Shown here: positions 7,955 to 16,143 of the stretch, one piece after another
Layout of the letters: each line of letters begins with the position of its first letter
Numbering within the stretch: position 1 is the stretch's first letter
NCBI GenBank assembly: GCA_002897895.1
Contig: BDSY01000087.1
Coordinates: 1 to 64,000, forward strand
Length of the DNA stretch: 64,000 bases
Source: a bacterium BMS3Abin06
Lineage (GTDB): Bacteria > Nitrospirota > Thermodesulfovibrionia > UBA6902
Reading direction: 5' to 3'
Notes under the pieces: generated by a model
The model's database searches: none
What the model was told of the DNA's origin: nothing
Seen by the model: the letters and a program-made list of their open reading frames with translations, nothing else
Translations under genes and position numbers: made by a program

Positions 7955-9325
7955 TCAGCCCTGATTTTTGACCGGCTTTACCCTGTCGTATTTTTTAAGC
8001 TTGTGGCATCCCGGCATGCAGCTCCCACCTGTTTTTGTCTTCTGGTAGTTTAAGGGCAACTGCCAGGAACCGAAAGGAACGGCTTCCCTTATGTGTTTCG
8101 GGGAATTACTCGCATGAGTCTCATGACATGCGCGGCATGTCCTTCCCTTGATCGGTTTATTAACATGCTTGAAATGGAGATTTTCATTCCCGTTCCTGAA
8201 GTTGGTCAATTTGGTAGTCTCGGGATTGAGAACGATCGATTTTTCATGACAACTGAAACAGAGGTTGTAGTTTTCAACGGCAAACGGTTTATAAAAAGTA
8301 GGCGGATAAGGATTCCTGAGTATCCTGAAGTTATTCGAACCATGAGGATTATGACATCCGGAGCAATCTTTTTGTTTAATAGGTCCGTGATGATCTTTAT
8401 TTTCTGCCAGCCATTTTTTCATGTTCATGAGACTCTTGCCGACATCTCTTTTATATTCCCTGTCATGGCAGCTCAGGCATAAATCCATTGGCTCCATTAT
8501 GAGATTTTTTGCAATGTCCGACATATGTACATCATGACAATTAAGGCATGACTTTTTTGTTTCTATGGCCCCGTGTTTAACGGCTGCAGTGCTGAGTTGT
8601 TTTTTCTTGTCTTTATGGCAGTTCAAACATAGTTCGGGCGCATTGGATTCGAGCATAAATTGTTTTGCGGCAGAGTGGGGGTTATGGCACTTTGTACAAT
8701 TTTCCGAGACCGGCGTATGAACAAACTCCGCCTTCCGGATAGCTTCTGCCTTGTCCGTATGACACATAAAGCATAGATTCGGGGGCTCTGCCCTGAGATT
8801 TTTTGCATAATCCGCAGTGTGAGGGTCATGGCATGCCACACATCCGCCGACAGCAGCAGGTCCGTGCACGAATTTGCCCTCAACAAGCTCTTCGTCATGG
8901 CAGTTAAAACAGAGTTTACCTCCTTTGGCTAACAACTGGAACTTATTGGGTGACCCATGGGGACTGTGGCAGGATATACACTCACCTTCCGCAAAAGGAG
9001 TGTGAGTAAATTTTTTGGTCTTGAATTTTTCATGGCAGGAATAACATGCTCCGGCAACGTCTTTTATGGGGCTGAATTTATACTTTTCCGGCTTTTCCTT
9101 ATGTTTCGGAGACTTTCCGTGGCATACTGTACATTCAACAGCTGCGACAGGTCCATGAACGAATTTCTCTTTGCCCATTGCGGCATGGCATTCAGAGGTG
9201 ATACATGTATCCTTGAATTTTTTTGTTGTTTTCTCCTGCGCTGAAGCGGACCTTCCACTGAAGCCTGAGGCAATTAAAATGACAACTGCAAAAAGAAGTG
9301 GTAGGGTGATTGTTTTTCTTCGCAT
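7955..9325 (-). CDS. multihaem c-type cytochrome, 15 haem-like motifs
   Basis: 456 residues with an N-terminal signal peptide (cleavage near SASA, residue 29). I count 13 CXXCH motifs plus two non-standard ones: CITSECH (CX4CH) first and CMPGCH (CX3CH) last. The repeats F-V-H-G-P-V ... C-x-x-C-H-x-P-H are doubled-CXXCH modules. The protein should be an exported multi-haem electron conduit. The start is supported by GGAGG five bases before the ATG and by a 17-base-spaced promoter upstream. First gene of the operon with the redoxin-TPR and octahaem genes. Confidence 0.88.
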   Translation of the reverse strand: MRRKTITLPLLFAVVILIASGFSGRSASAQEKTTKKFKDTCITSECHAAMGKEKFVHGPVAAVECTVCHGKSPKHKEKPEKYKFSPIKDVAGACYSCHEKFKTKKFTHTPFAEGECISCHSPHGSPNKFQLLAKGGKLCFNCHDEELVEGKFVHGPAAVGGCVACHDPHTADYAKNLRAEPPNLCFMCHTDKAEAIRKAEFVHTPVSENCTKCHNPHSAAKQFMLESNAPELCLNCHKDKKKQLSTAAVKHGAIETKKSCLNCHDVHMSDIAKNLIMEPMDLCLSCHDREYKRDVGKSLMNMKKWLAENKDHHGPIKQKDCSGCHNPHGSNNFRILRNPYPPTFYKPFAVENYNLCFSCHEKSIVLNPETTKLTNFRNGNENLHFKHVNKPIKGRTCRACHETHASNSPKHIREAVPFGSWQLPLNYQKTKTGGSCMPGCHKLKKYDRVKPVKNQG

Positions 9326-9374
9326 GCAACCTCCGTTATCTTTAAATTAAAAATGCCGGGTTATAAAATTATGT

Positions 9375-9403
9375 AATATACCCATTATCCTTATTTTTAT
9401 CAA
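9375..9403 (-). promoter_or_regulatory. sigma-70 promoter of the cytochrome operon
   Basis: On the minus strand TTGATA (9398-9403) and TATATT (9375-9380) are separated by exactly 17 bases. They lie about 50 bases upstream of the ATG of the large cytochrome, and GGAGG lies at the proper distance from that start. Confidence 0.6.
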
Positions 9404-9443
9404 GTCAGGGATGCGTCCGGGCACGGTAAATTTGTTCTAAAGG

Positions 9444-9983
9444 TTAAGAATCTGAAAAGCAGCAACTATTCCGAGATAATTTCAAATAATCAAAGACAGC
9501 GCGAGTATTTTGGGTCAACTGCCGCATTTTCCGGGCAACGCTGCGTACGCCTTTGCTTTTAATAATTCCAACAGCAAATCGCCTGAGACGTGTTATATTT
9601 TCAGGACCATACCCTGTCCGTATACGGCTGCGGTCTTCGTCATAATTCCAGTCGATAATATAATGGCATTTGTTCTCTATACTCCAGTGGCCACGGTTAT
9701 CCTGAAGCACCTGTGCCGCACTGGCAACCTCCGATGTTTTGCTGCTTATACCATAGGCAACCTCTCTGCACTCTTTACCGTTTTTTTTGTTGATTGTAAT
9801 TCGTTCTATCATGAATGCCCGGCCTACATGAGGGAAATCAAGGTACTCATTAAGACATGTGGTTGACCATATCTTCCGTGTCTCTATTCTGCCATGCTCA
9901 ATACCATCAGTCGAAACGAGCAAGCGCATGTTGGCTAAGCGCCTTAGCCCAGTCGGCAATAGCGCTGTATCCGCGCATTCCAC
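9444..9983 (-). pseudogene. ISAs1-family transposase, C-terminal fragment
   Basis: 179 codons match the C-terminal half of ISAs1/H-repeat DDE transposases: DGIEHGRIETR, then GHWSIENKCHYIIDWNYDED with the catalytic glutamate, then I-T-R-L-R-R-F-A. The N-terminal half with the first two acidic residues is missing. Upstream sequence to about 10130 shows no continuation, so this is an IS relic. It lies just behind the promoter region of the cytochrome operon. Confidence 0.82.
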
Positions 9984-10197
9984 ATAATAATTGCAGCCGC
10001 TGCAATCGACACAACGGTTTCTATCCTGTGCCGCCTCCCCTGTGCTCTGCGAGGATCATTAATTCCTTTGAAAAAATAAAGGTTTGGATTTGTTCAGAAC
10101 TTTATGCAACTTCACGATTTTATAGCGAATAGTGGATAGAACAAAATCATCCTGGGTGTCCGGGATATACCCGCCCATGAAAAAAAGTCCATTGCCA

Positions 10198-10390
10198 TCA
10201 TGCCTTAACCCTTGTCAATCTTATCGAATTTAATATAACGGCAAGGTTAAGAACCCATATCTCCGACAGCTACGGCAACCCATAAATTAATAAATCCCAT
10301 CAGCGCCAGGATGGTAAAACTGCCTTTGATAAGGATGGATGCTATCACGTTCTGCTTAATAACACTCAGGGTTTTCCTGCCTGAATAAAT
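10198..10390 (-). pseudogene. heavy-metal P-type ATPase, C-terminal remnant
   Basis: Reading the minus strand from about 10390 gives IYSGRKTLSVIKQN, then a hydrophobic stretch ending INLWVAVAVGDMGS. After a frameshift near 10250 it continues LNLAVILNSIRLTRVKA and stops. This is the last transmembrane pair and tail of CadA/ZntA-type metal ATPases. Everything upstream of this piece is gone, and its first part overlaps the 3' end of aat in another frame. Confidence 0.65.
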
Positions 10391-11088
10391 GAAATATTGC
10401 AGTTGTCCTCAATCTTCCACTTCTCTTTTTTCGCAGGATGTTGCAAAGCCGACTTCAGGATTTCCAAAAAATTACTGCGGGGGATTTCGCGGGCGCCGAG
10501 GCCTGAGAGGTGAGGGGTGGTGATTTGACAATCAATTAACGAAAATTTCCATTTCACGAGCTGCTGTACAAGCGCTGCAAAAGCAACCTTTGAGGCATTG
10601 CTTTTTCTGGTAAACATGGATTCCCCGAAAAACGCAGAACCGAGAGATATGCCGTAAAGCCCGCCGGCAAGTTCTCCTTCTGCCCGGACTTCTACGGAGT
10701 GAGCAAAACCTGAATGATGGAGACGGATGTATGCATCCGCCATTTCATCTGTGATCCATGTGCCTCCGTCATCTTTCCGGTGTATTGCAGCGCAATTAGT
10801 GATAACCTCTTCAAATGCTGTATCCATTGTAGCCCTGAAAACCCCCTTTTTTATTGTCTGCCGCAGGCTTCTTGATATCTTCAGCTCTTTTGGAAATAAA
10901 ACAAGGCGTGGATCAGGAGACCACCATAGAATAGGGTCGCCTTCTGAATACCAGGGAAATATCCCCATGGAATAGGCAACCAAAAGACGGGATTCACTGA
11001 GGTCTCCTCCTACTGCAAGGAGTCCGTTGTCTTCTGCAAGATCAGGCGGCGGGAAAATGTGTTCATCAGGTAATTTAAAAACCGGCAT
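10366..11088 (-). CDS. aat: leucyl/phenylalanyl-tRNA--protein transferase
   Basis: Transfers Leu or Phe to proteins with N-terminal Lys or Arg, creating N-degrons for ClpS/ClpAP, encoded directly upstream on the same strand. Conserved features include G-L-L-A-V-G-G-D-L near the N-terminus, YSMGIFPWY, WWSPDPR, and the G-G-L-Y-G-I-S-L-G and G-E-S-M-F segments. I chose the ATG at 11088 (MPVFKLPDEHIFPPP), giving 240 residues, because the 29 codons before it are read out of a hairpin repeat. The last codons (QAGKP) run into a P-type ATPase remnant, so the native 3' end may have been replaced. Confidence 0.9.
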   Translation of the reverse strand: MPVFKLPDEHIFPPPDLAEDNGLLAVGGDLSESRLLVAYSMGIFPWYSEGDPILWWSPDPRLVLFPKELKISRSLRQTIKKGVFRATMDTAFEEVITNCAAIHRKDDGGTWITDEMADAYIRLHHSGFAHSVEVRAEGELAGGLYGISLGSAFFGESMFTRKSNASKVAFAALVQQLVKWKFSLIDCQITTPHLSGLGAREIPRSNFLEILKSALQHPAKKEKWKIEDNCNISFIQAGKP

Positions 11089-11105
11089 TAAAAAATCTCC
11101 CCTGA

Positions 11106-11155
11106 CCCCTCTTTTCCAAAGGGGGACAAAAAAATATCCCCCTTTGGAAAAGGGG
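11106..11155. repeat. hairpin repeat (CCCCTTTTCCAAAGGGGG type)
   Basis: Arms 11106-11125 and 11138-11155 are nearly perfect inverted copies around an A-rich loop. Read on the minus strand it encodes the FSKGGYFFVPLWKRG stretch just before aat, a typical dispersed-repeat translation rather than a protein. Confidence 0.65.
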
Positions 11156-11162
11156 ATGATGT

Positions 11163-11186
11163 AGGGGCAATTCATGAATTGCCCCT
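11163..11186. repeat. 24-bp perfect palindrome, copy 1
   Basis: A perfect palindrome with half-site AGGGGCAATTCA. The same sequence recurs at 42973-42996 and, with one mismatch, at 39509-39532. Here it lies between clpA and aat. Confidence 0.8.
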
Positions 11187-11211
11187 GCTTACCTGCATGG
11201 TTTTTACAACA

Positions 11212-13464
11212 TTAAGATGAATACTCAAAGGCCAGTTTTTCTTTATCCAGATCAATAAAAACTTTTCCGCCTTTAAAGAGTTTGCCGAACAGGACCTCCT
11301 CGGATAAAACATCTTTAATCTCTGTCTGGATAAGTCTTCCTAACGGTCTTGCTCCAAATTGAGAATCATAACCGTGTTCAGCAAGCCAATTTCTTGCATC
11401 TTCTGAGAGAGTTATAAGGACTTTTTTAGGTTTAAGCTGCTGTTTAAGTTCAGTTATAAATTTATCAACCACCTTTTTCATAATTTCCGGTGTGAGTGAA
11501 TTAAAGGTGATGGAAGAGTCAAGCCTGTTTCTGAATTCAGCGCTGAATAATTTATTAATTGCATCTTTCCCTTTGGCCCTTGTATCATTACCTCTGTCAC
11601 CAAAACCGATAGTGCTTTTACCCATCTCATTCGTGCCTGCATTTGATGTCATAATTAAAATAACATTTCTGAAGTCTGCTTTTTTACCGTTGTTATCAGT
11701 CAAGGTAGCGTAATCCATTACCTGAAGCAGAATGCTGAAAATATCCGGATGGGCCTTTTCTATCTCGTCCATCAAAAGGACGCTGTAAGGGTGTTTTCTG
11801 ACAGAGTCAGTCAGCAGGCCGCCCTGGTCAAATCCCACATAGCCTGGCGGTGCTCCGATTAAACGGGCAACAGTATGCTTTTCCATATATTCACTCATGT
11901 CAAAACGTATGAACTGTATACCAAGCACAGAAGCGATGGTTTTTGAGACCTCGGTCTTTCCAACACCAGTTGGGCCGGTAAAGAGAAATGAACCTGTGGG
12001 CTTTTCAGGCGATCCAAGTCCGGCGCGCGCCCTTTTGATTGAAGAGGCTAAGGAATGGATAGCTTCATCCTGGCCAAATACCGCCTTTTTCAATTCGTCT
12101 TCCAGCCTTTTCAGTTTATCCATATCAGAAGATGAGACATTGCGCTTTGGTATCTTTGCAATTTTAGCGACAACAGATTCAACCTCAGGCTGGCCCACTG
12201 TCTTTTTACGTTCGAAGCGGGGCGAGAGCTTTAATAACGCTCCTGCTTCATCAATAACATCTATTGCCTTATCAGGAAGGTATTTATCATTAATGTATTT
12301 TGCAGAGAGATCAGCTGCGGCCCTGAGGGCAGTATCAGTGTACTTCACCCCGTGGTGTTCTTCATAGTAGGACTTTAAGCCTTTAAGTATCCGGAATGTT
12401 TCTTGTGCATCAGGCTCATAAACCTCAATTTTCTGAAAACGCCTTGAAAGCGCCCTGTCTTTTTCAAAATAATTTTTATATTCCTCATAAGTGCTTGCGC
12501 CGATACAGCGTAACTTGCCTGTATTTAAAATGGGTTTTAAAATATTGGAGGCATCCATGGACCCGCCGCTTGTTGCTCCTGCGCCGACAACAGTGTGTAT
12601 CTCATCAATAAACAGGATTGCATCCGGAATAGATTCAAGAGTTTTTAAGGTAGATTTCAGACGCGCCTCAAAATCACCCCTGTATTTTGTGCCGGCAAGC
12701 AGTCCGCCCATATCAAGCAAAAAAATGCGGGAATTTTTCAGAAGCCGGGGAACCTCGCGTTTATGGATTTTCAAAGCGAGACCTTCAACGATTGCAGTCT
12801 TGCCCACTCCCGGTTCGCCTACAAATACAACATTATTTTTTCTGCGCCTGCCAAGCACCTGAAGTGTTCTTTTTAATTCATTATCACGGCCCACAAGGGG
12901 GTCAATTCCGCCGTCAGCCGCTTTCTGTACCAGGTCAATCGTAAATTGTGTCAAAGCGTCCCTTCTGGGAATATCTTTTTTGCCTGGAGTGCTTTTTGTC
13001 TCAAGAGGGGTTTCTCCCAGGGGCTCGCCTACTGCTTTTGATATCCCGTGAGAGACATAATTCAATACATCAAGGCGTGTTATGCCTTCTGATAAAAGAG
13101 AATGTACGGCGTGTGAATCTTTTTCAAGAAAAATGGCAGAAAGAATATCACCGGCATCCGCCTCGGGTTTTTCAGCGGACCTGATATGATTTACCGCTGT
13201 CTGGAACACCCGCCTGAAGGCAATGGTGGGTTCAGGATAGCCCCCGGAATTTCCGTGCAGCTTCGGGATTTTTTCCTCAAAAAAACTTTCTATCACTGAC
13301 TTGAGTTTTGCAACATTGCCTCCGCAGGCGGCAATTATCTCAATGCCCCATTCATCATGGAGGATGGCAAACAGGATGTGTTCTACTGTAAGGTATTCAT
13401 GACGCCGGGCTTCTGCATCCCTTACAGTAGCCTCAATGGTTATTTCCAGTTCTTTATTAATCAT
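11212..13464 (-). CDS. clpA: ATP-dependent Clp protease ATP-binding subunit ClpA
   Basis: AAA+ unfoldase that feeds substrates to ClpP. About 750 residues: double Clp_N repeat (1-145), AAA-1 with Walker A GEPGVGKT and Walker B LFIDEIHT, then AAA-2 with Walker A GPTGVGKT, Walker B LLMDEIEKAHPD, and a C-terminal D2-small domain (SQFGARPLGR). There is no long middle coiled coil, which separates it from ClpB and ClpC. The start MINKELE at 13464 overlaps the clpS stop as ATGA, so the genes are translationally coupled. clpP is not in the window. Confidence 0.94.
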   Translation of the reverse strand: MINKELEITIEATVRDAEARRHEYLTVEHILFAILHDEWGIEIIAACGGNVAKLKSVIESFFEEKIPKLHGNSGGYPEPTIAFRRVFQTAVNHIRSAEKPEADAGDILSAIFLEKDSHAVHSLLSEGITRLDVLNYVSHGISKAVGEPLGETPLETKSTPGKKDIPRRDALTQFTIDLVQKAADGGIDPLVGRDNELKRTLQVLGRRRKNNVVFVGEPGVGKTAIVEGLALKIHKREVPRLLKNSRIFLLDMGGLLAGTKYRGDFEARLKSTLKTLESIPDAILFIDEIHTVVGAGATSGGSMDASNILKPILNTGKLRCIGASTYEEYKNYFEKDRALSRRFQKIEVYEPDAQETFRILKGLKSYYEEHHGVKYTDTALRAAADLSAKYINDKYLPDKAIDVIDEAGALLKLSPRFERKKTVGQPEVESVVAKIAKIPKRNVSSSDMDKLKRLEDELKKAVFGQDEAIHSLASSIKRARAGLGSPEKPTGSFLFTGPTGVGKTEVSKTIASVLGIQFIRFDMSEYMEKHTVARLIGAPPGYVGFDQGGLLTDSVRKHPYSVLLMDEIEKAHPDIFSILLQVMDYATLTDNNGKKADFRNVILIMTSNAGTNEMGKSTIGFGDRGNDTRAKGKDAINKLFSAEFRNRLDSSITFNSLTPEIMKKVVDKFITELKQQLKPKKVLITLSEDARNWLAEHGYDSQFGARPLGRLIQTEIKDVLSEEVLFGKLFKGGKVFIDLDKEKLAFEYSS

Positions 13465-13775
13465 TCCTTCTCCATAGTGCATTTAAGCGGAAAGCTGTTC
13501 CTGAGGGCAAGCTCATGTACTGCGGCTATTTTTGTTTCGGCAATCTCATGGCTGTAAACACCCGCAAGTCCCTTCCCGTTTTTGTGGACATGAAGCATTA
13601 TCTGTGCGGCTTCTACAGGTGGCTTGTGAAAAACCTTTTCAAGAATATGAACAACAAACTCCATTGTCGTATAATCATCATTGAGAAGAAAAACCTTATA
13701 AAGCGGAGGTGATTTTACCTCCCCTTTCTCTTCTGCCTCAAGCTCTTCACCTAAGTTCAGTTCAAATTCATCCAT
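13461..13775 (-). CDS. clpS: ClpS adaptor protein
   Basis: A 104-residue adaptor that recognises N-degrons and delivers them to ClpA. The core PPLYKVFLLNDDYTTMEFVV holds the N-D-D residues that bind the alpha-amino group. H-K-x-G-x-G-x-A-G-x-Y and the E-I-A-E-T-K helix are conserved. The acidic N-terminal 20 residues are the flexible extension. With clpA (4-base overlap) and aat it forms a complete N-end-rule module in the order clpS-clpA-aat. Confidence 0.94.
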   Translation of the reverse strand: MDEFELNLGEELEAEEKGEVKSPPLYKVFLLNDDYTTMEFVVHILEKVFHKPPVEAAQIMLHVHKNGKGLAGVYSHEIAETKIAAVHELALRNSFPLKCTMEKE

Positions 13776-13782
13776 CGTTCTG

Positions 13783-13920
13783 TTACCTTATGAATACTTT
13801 AACCACAGTCCCGCCCTCACCGCAGCAGATGGTCTTTTCTCCACGGTGTTTCATTTCAGATATGGTGAATCCGGACATAGCAGGAAGATCATGGACTGCC
13901 TCCTGCATACCCCGGTTCAT
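13783..13920 (-). pseudogene. CCG-domain (heterodisulfide reductase/GlcF-like) C-terminal remnant
   Basis: An orphan 45-codon frame reads MNRGMQEAVHDLP near its start and MKHRGEKTICCGEGGTVVK at its end. The C-C-G-x-G-G motif after a P-x-M-x-G-F-x-I-x-E-M segment is the end of a second CCG domain, as in HdrB/HdrD and glycolate oxidase iron-sulfur subunits. A stop lies just upstream and the rest of such a protein (about 300 residues) is missing. It lies eight bases upstream of clpS. Confidence 0.5.
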
Positions 13921-14006
13921 CTGCCATATTTATGTAACATTAAAGTATATTACCACAGCTTACAAAAAAACAGACCCGTCAACCGGAACTTATCTCCGCT
14001 GGATCA

Positions 14007-16043
14007 TTACCCTGTGTCATAAGGATTCAGGCAGAAAGCGCATCCGTTATATCCGCGTGCAAGACCGTCTGCTATTGTCTCGAATGGAATCTTGTTCTTT
14101 TGGCTGATCCTGCTCCAGAAAGGACATTTCACCGTGTGCAGCTCCATACTGCGTGGGTTGCCGAACACAAAGTCCCCGGTTTCCTTGACGGCAGTTATCT
14201 CTATCGTGTACCGCCCAGCCACCCTGCTGTTTCTTTCCTGGGTCGCCTGAAGAGAGTAGACCTGCTTGTCTACAGCGTTGTATGAGAAATCAACCGTCAT
14301 GGAAACACTCCCTCTTTCTTCTGCCTGAAGAGGGAAGTCCCTGATCGTTCCGGTCTCACCGCCGGCCAGTGCAAGATAGACCCATCGCGAGTTCATGCGA
14401 AGGACTCTGAACCCCGGAACCTGCTCTGCCCGCCCAACGAAGAACCGGGGGACACGTACCTGAATGCGGGTATCCGGGGGGAAAGCCGAAGCATCTATGG
14501 AAACGCTGTTTGACGACGGAATAGTATCACCATAAACCAGAAACATTGCTTTTGTCTTGCCTCCCGGCACCGAGTTTTGCGGTGCGACATTCCTTTGTCC
14601 TACATTATTGTCATAACGGACCAGCAGACTGTGATCAAGCCTGCTGTTGTAGATGTCGGTAATTGCATGGTCTTCAGTTGCCGAGGCTATTGCAAAAAGA
14701 CATTCATGGTCCACTATGTGTGGTGTCCAGACAAATGGTCCCACACGGATGGAATCGTTGGGCAAAATTGATTCGGATAAAATGATTTCTCCCATGAATT
14801 CAAAATGATCCGGCCATATCAGACCGGTTGCAGGATTGCAATGATAAGCCTTCACCGTTACTTCCGAGGCAGGTTGACCCCCTTTGTTATTAATCCGGGT
14901 GTAAAGATAATTAGGCTGGTTATTGATGGGAGGCTGATGCCCCCCTTCAGGATCTTCTCCTTCTGTATCCGGCGGGTTATTCCGCACCCATATATCGGGT
15001 GATTTCCAATGGGGATATGAGCTCGGCTGGTCTCCTGTATCGCTGGTGTTATCCCGTATATAGATGTCAGTTGCTGAAGCGGCTTCGTCTGTGACTGATG
15101 CCGTTTCCCACAGCAGAGTCCCTATGACCATACGGGCAATATCGGTTATGTAAGAATAGCCGACTGTGGCGGGTATATCACTGCCGGTGTGGTAGTTCGG
15201 ATTGTCTCCGGCCTCATAAGCGCCTATAACCACATATCCCCGAGCCTCAAAAGGCATATAGTCACTTCCGTATGTAGGACCAAGTTGAACCGGCATATTT
15301 GTATAGTCGGCAGCCATCTGAGCCATAACAGTACCGAATTCCTCTGAAGGCAGGTTGTTATCGGGCAAGTTTCCCATATCCCGTTCAACAATTACCGAAT
15401 TATCTGATGGCGGATACCCCACTTGGTCGAGGTTTATAAGACGCACCAGGTTAATATCGTTGTCTTGAATATATTGCGCATAGGCCATTGACCCCCAATA
15501 TCCCTGTTCTTCACCTGAAAATGCTGCAAATTGAATATCGTCCTCAAGCTCAACCGACCTTAAAATACGAGCAAGCTCTAAAAGTACGGCTACACCGCTT
15601 GCGTTGTCGTCAGCACCCGGCGCCCTGGCATCGGCATTCTCCAGATTCTCCATCCGGCAATCGTAGTGACTGCACACTATGATCGTCTGACCTGTATTGA
15701 CGCTGCCGGACTTGGTGCATATTATATTTTTCAGGTTGTATCCCTGTTGAGTATATTCGTGGGCAAATATATCGGTATACCCGAATTCCACAAAGCGGTC
15801 GTTCAACCAGGCGGCAACCTGATTGATGTAGTTGGATTTTGTATGTCGTGTATGAAAGGAACATAGTTCATTTACCCATTGGGTGATATTGCTCTGAGAG
15901 ACCTGTTCGGTTAATGCAGCAATGTATTTATCCGGCAGTGTTCCGGACCATTTGCGCTTGACGACCCTTGATTTGACGAGAGGGATATCCGGTTTCTTAC
16001 GCTTATCCGGTGGTGGATAAAACTCCTGCGATAAATTTTTCAT
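14007..16043 (-). CDS. M28-family metallopeptidase with shared C-terminal module
   Basis: About 678 residues. After a lysine-rich N-terminus without a signal peptide comes an M28 aminopeptidase domain: SHYDCR (first zinc ligand H), APGADDNASG (bridging D), FSGEEQGYWG (catalytic E), INLDQVG and YHTGSD. The C-terminal 350 residues repeat the architecture of the upstream peptidase: YIRDNTSDTGDQPSS with SPDIWVRNN, a CARDB/Ig-like region (GHQPPINN, AYHCNP), GQRNVAP, and a terminal ELHTVKCPFW ... GYNGCAFC. The last part resembles the Ada-like HxxxC/CxxC zinc site. The start at 16043 is chosen for its AAAGGA site; further upstream codons overlap the preceding gene. Confidence 0.82.
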   Translation of the reverse strand: MKNLSQEFYPPPDKRKKPDIPLVKSRVVKRKWSGTLPDKYIAALTEQVSQSNITQWVNELCSFHTRHTKSNYINQVAAWLNDRFVEFGYTDIFAHEYTQQGYNLKNIICTKSGSVNTGQTIIVCSHYDCRMENLENADARAPGADDNASGVAVLLELARILRSVELEDDIQFAAFSGEEQGYWGSMAYAQYIQDNDINLVRLINLDQVGYPPSDNSVIVERDMGNLPDNNLPSEEFGTVMAQMAADYTNMPVQLGPTYGSDYMPFEARGYVVIGAYEAGDNPNYHTGSDIPATVGYSYITDIARMVIGTLLWETASVTDEAASATDIYIRDNTSDTGDQPSSYPHWKSPDIWVRNNPPDTEGEDPEGGHQPPINNQPNYLYTRINNKGGQPASEVTVKAYHCNPATGLIWPDHFEFMGEIILSESILPNDSIRVGPFVWTPHIVDHECLFAIASATEDHAITDIYNSRLDHSLLVRYDNNVGQRNVAPQNSVPGGKTKAMFLVYGDTIPSSNSVSIDASAFPPDTRIQVRVPRFFVGRAEQVPGFRVLRMNSRWVYLALAGGETGTIRDFPLQAEERGSVSMTVDFSYNAVDKQVYSLQATQERNSRVAGRYTIEITAVKETGDFVFGNPRSMELHTVKCPFWSRISQKNKIPFETIADGLARGYNGCAFCLNPYDTG

Positions 16044-16085
16044 TCTATAAAACGAGTCCTTTCTCCGAGATTCCCTGCAATAGAT

Positions 16086-16114
16086 ATGCGGGACTGATTT
16101 GATCGGTCCCGCAT
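16086..16114. other. intercistronic stem-loop
   Basis: A nine-base perfect stem, ATGCGGGAC (16086-16094) and GTCCCGCAT (16106-16114), lies in the 100-base gap between the two metallopeptidase genes. No T-run follows on either strand, so it is more likely an mRNA processing or stability element than a terminator. Confidence 0.45.
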
Positions 16115-16143
16115 CAGCATCTGCAAGTAATATATGACCGGGC

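Noticed and set aside
8093-8482. 129-codon plus-strand frame
   Set aside because: Shadow of the 15-motif cytochrome; the repetitive CXXCH codons create long antisense frames.
11089-11175. 29-codon N-terminal extension of Aat
   Set aside because: It is encoded by a hairpin repeat; family homology begins at the ATG at 11088.
11163-11186. Single-site operator for clpA or aat
   Set aside because: The same palindrome occurs at two other unrelated places, so it is a dispersed repeat.
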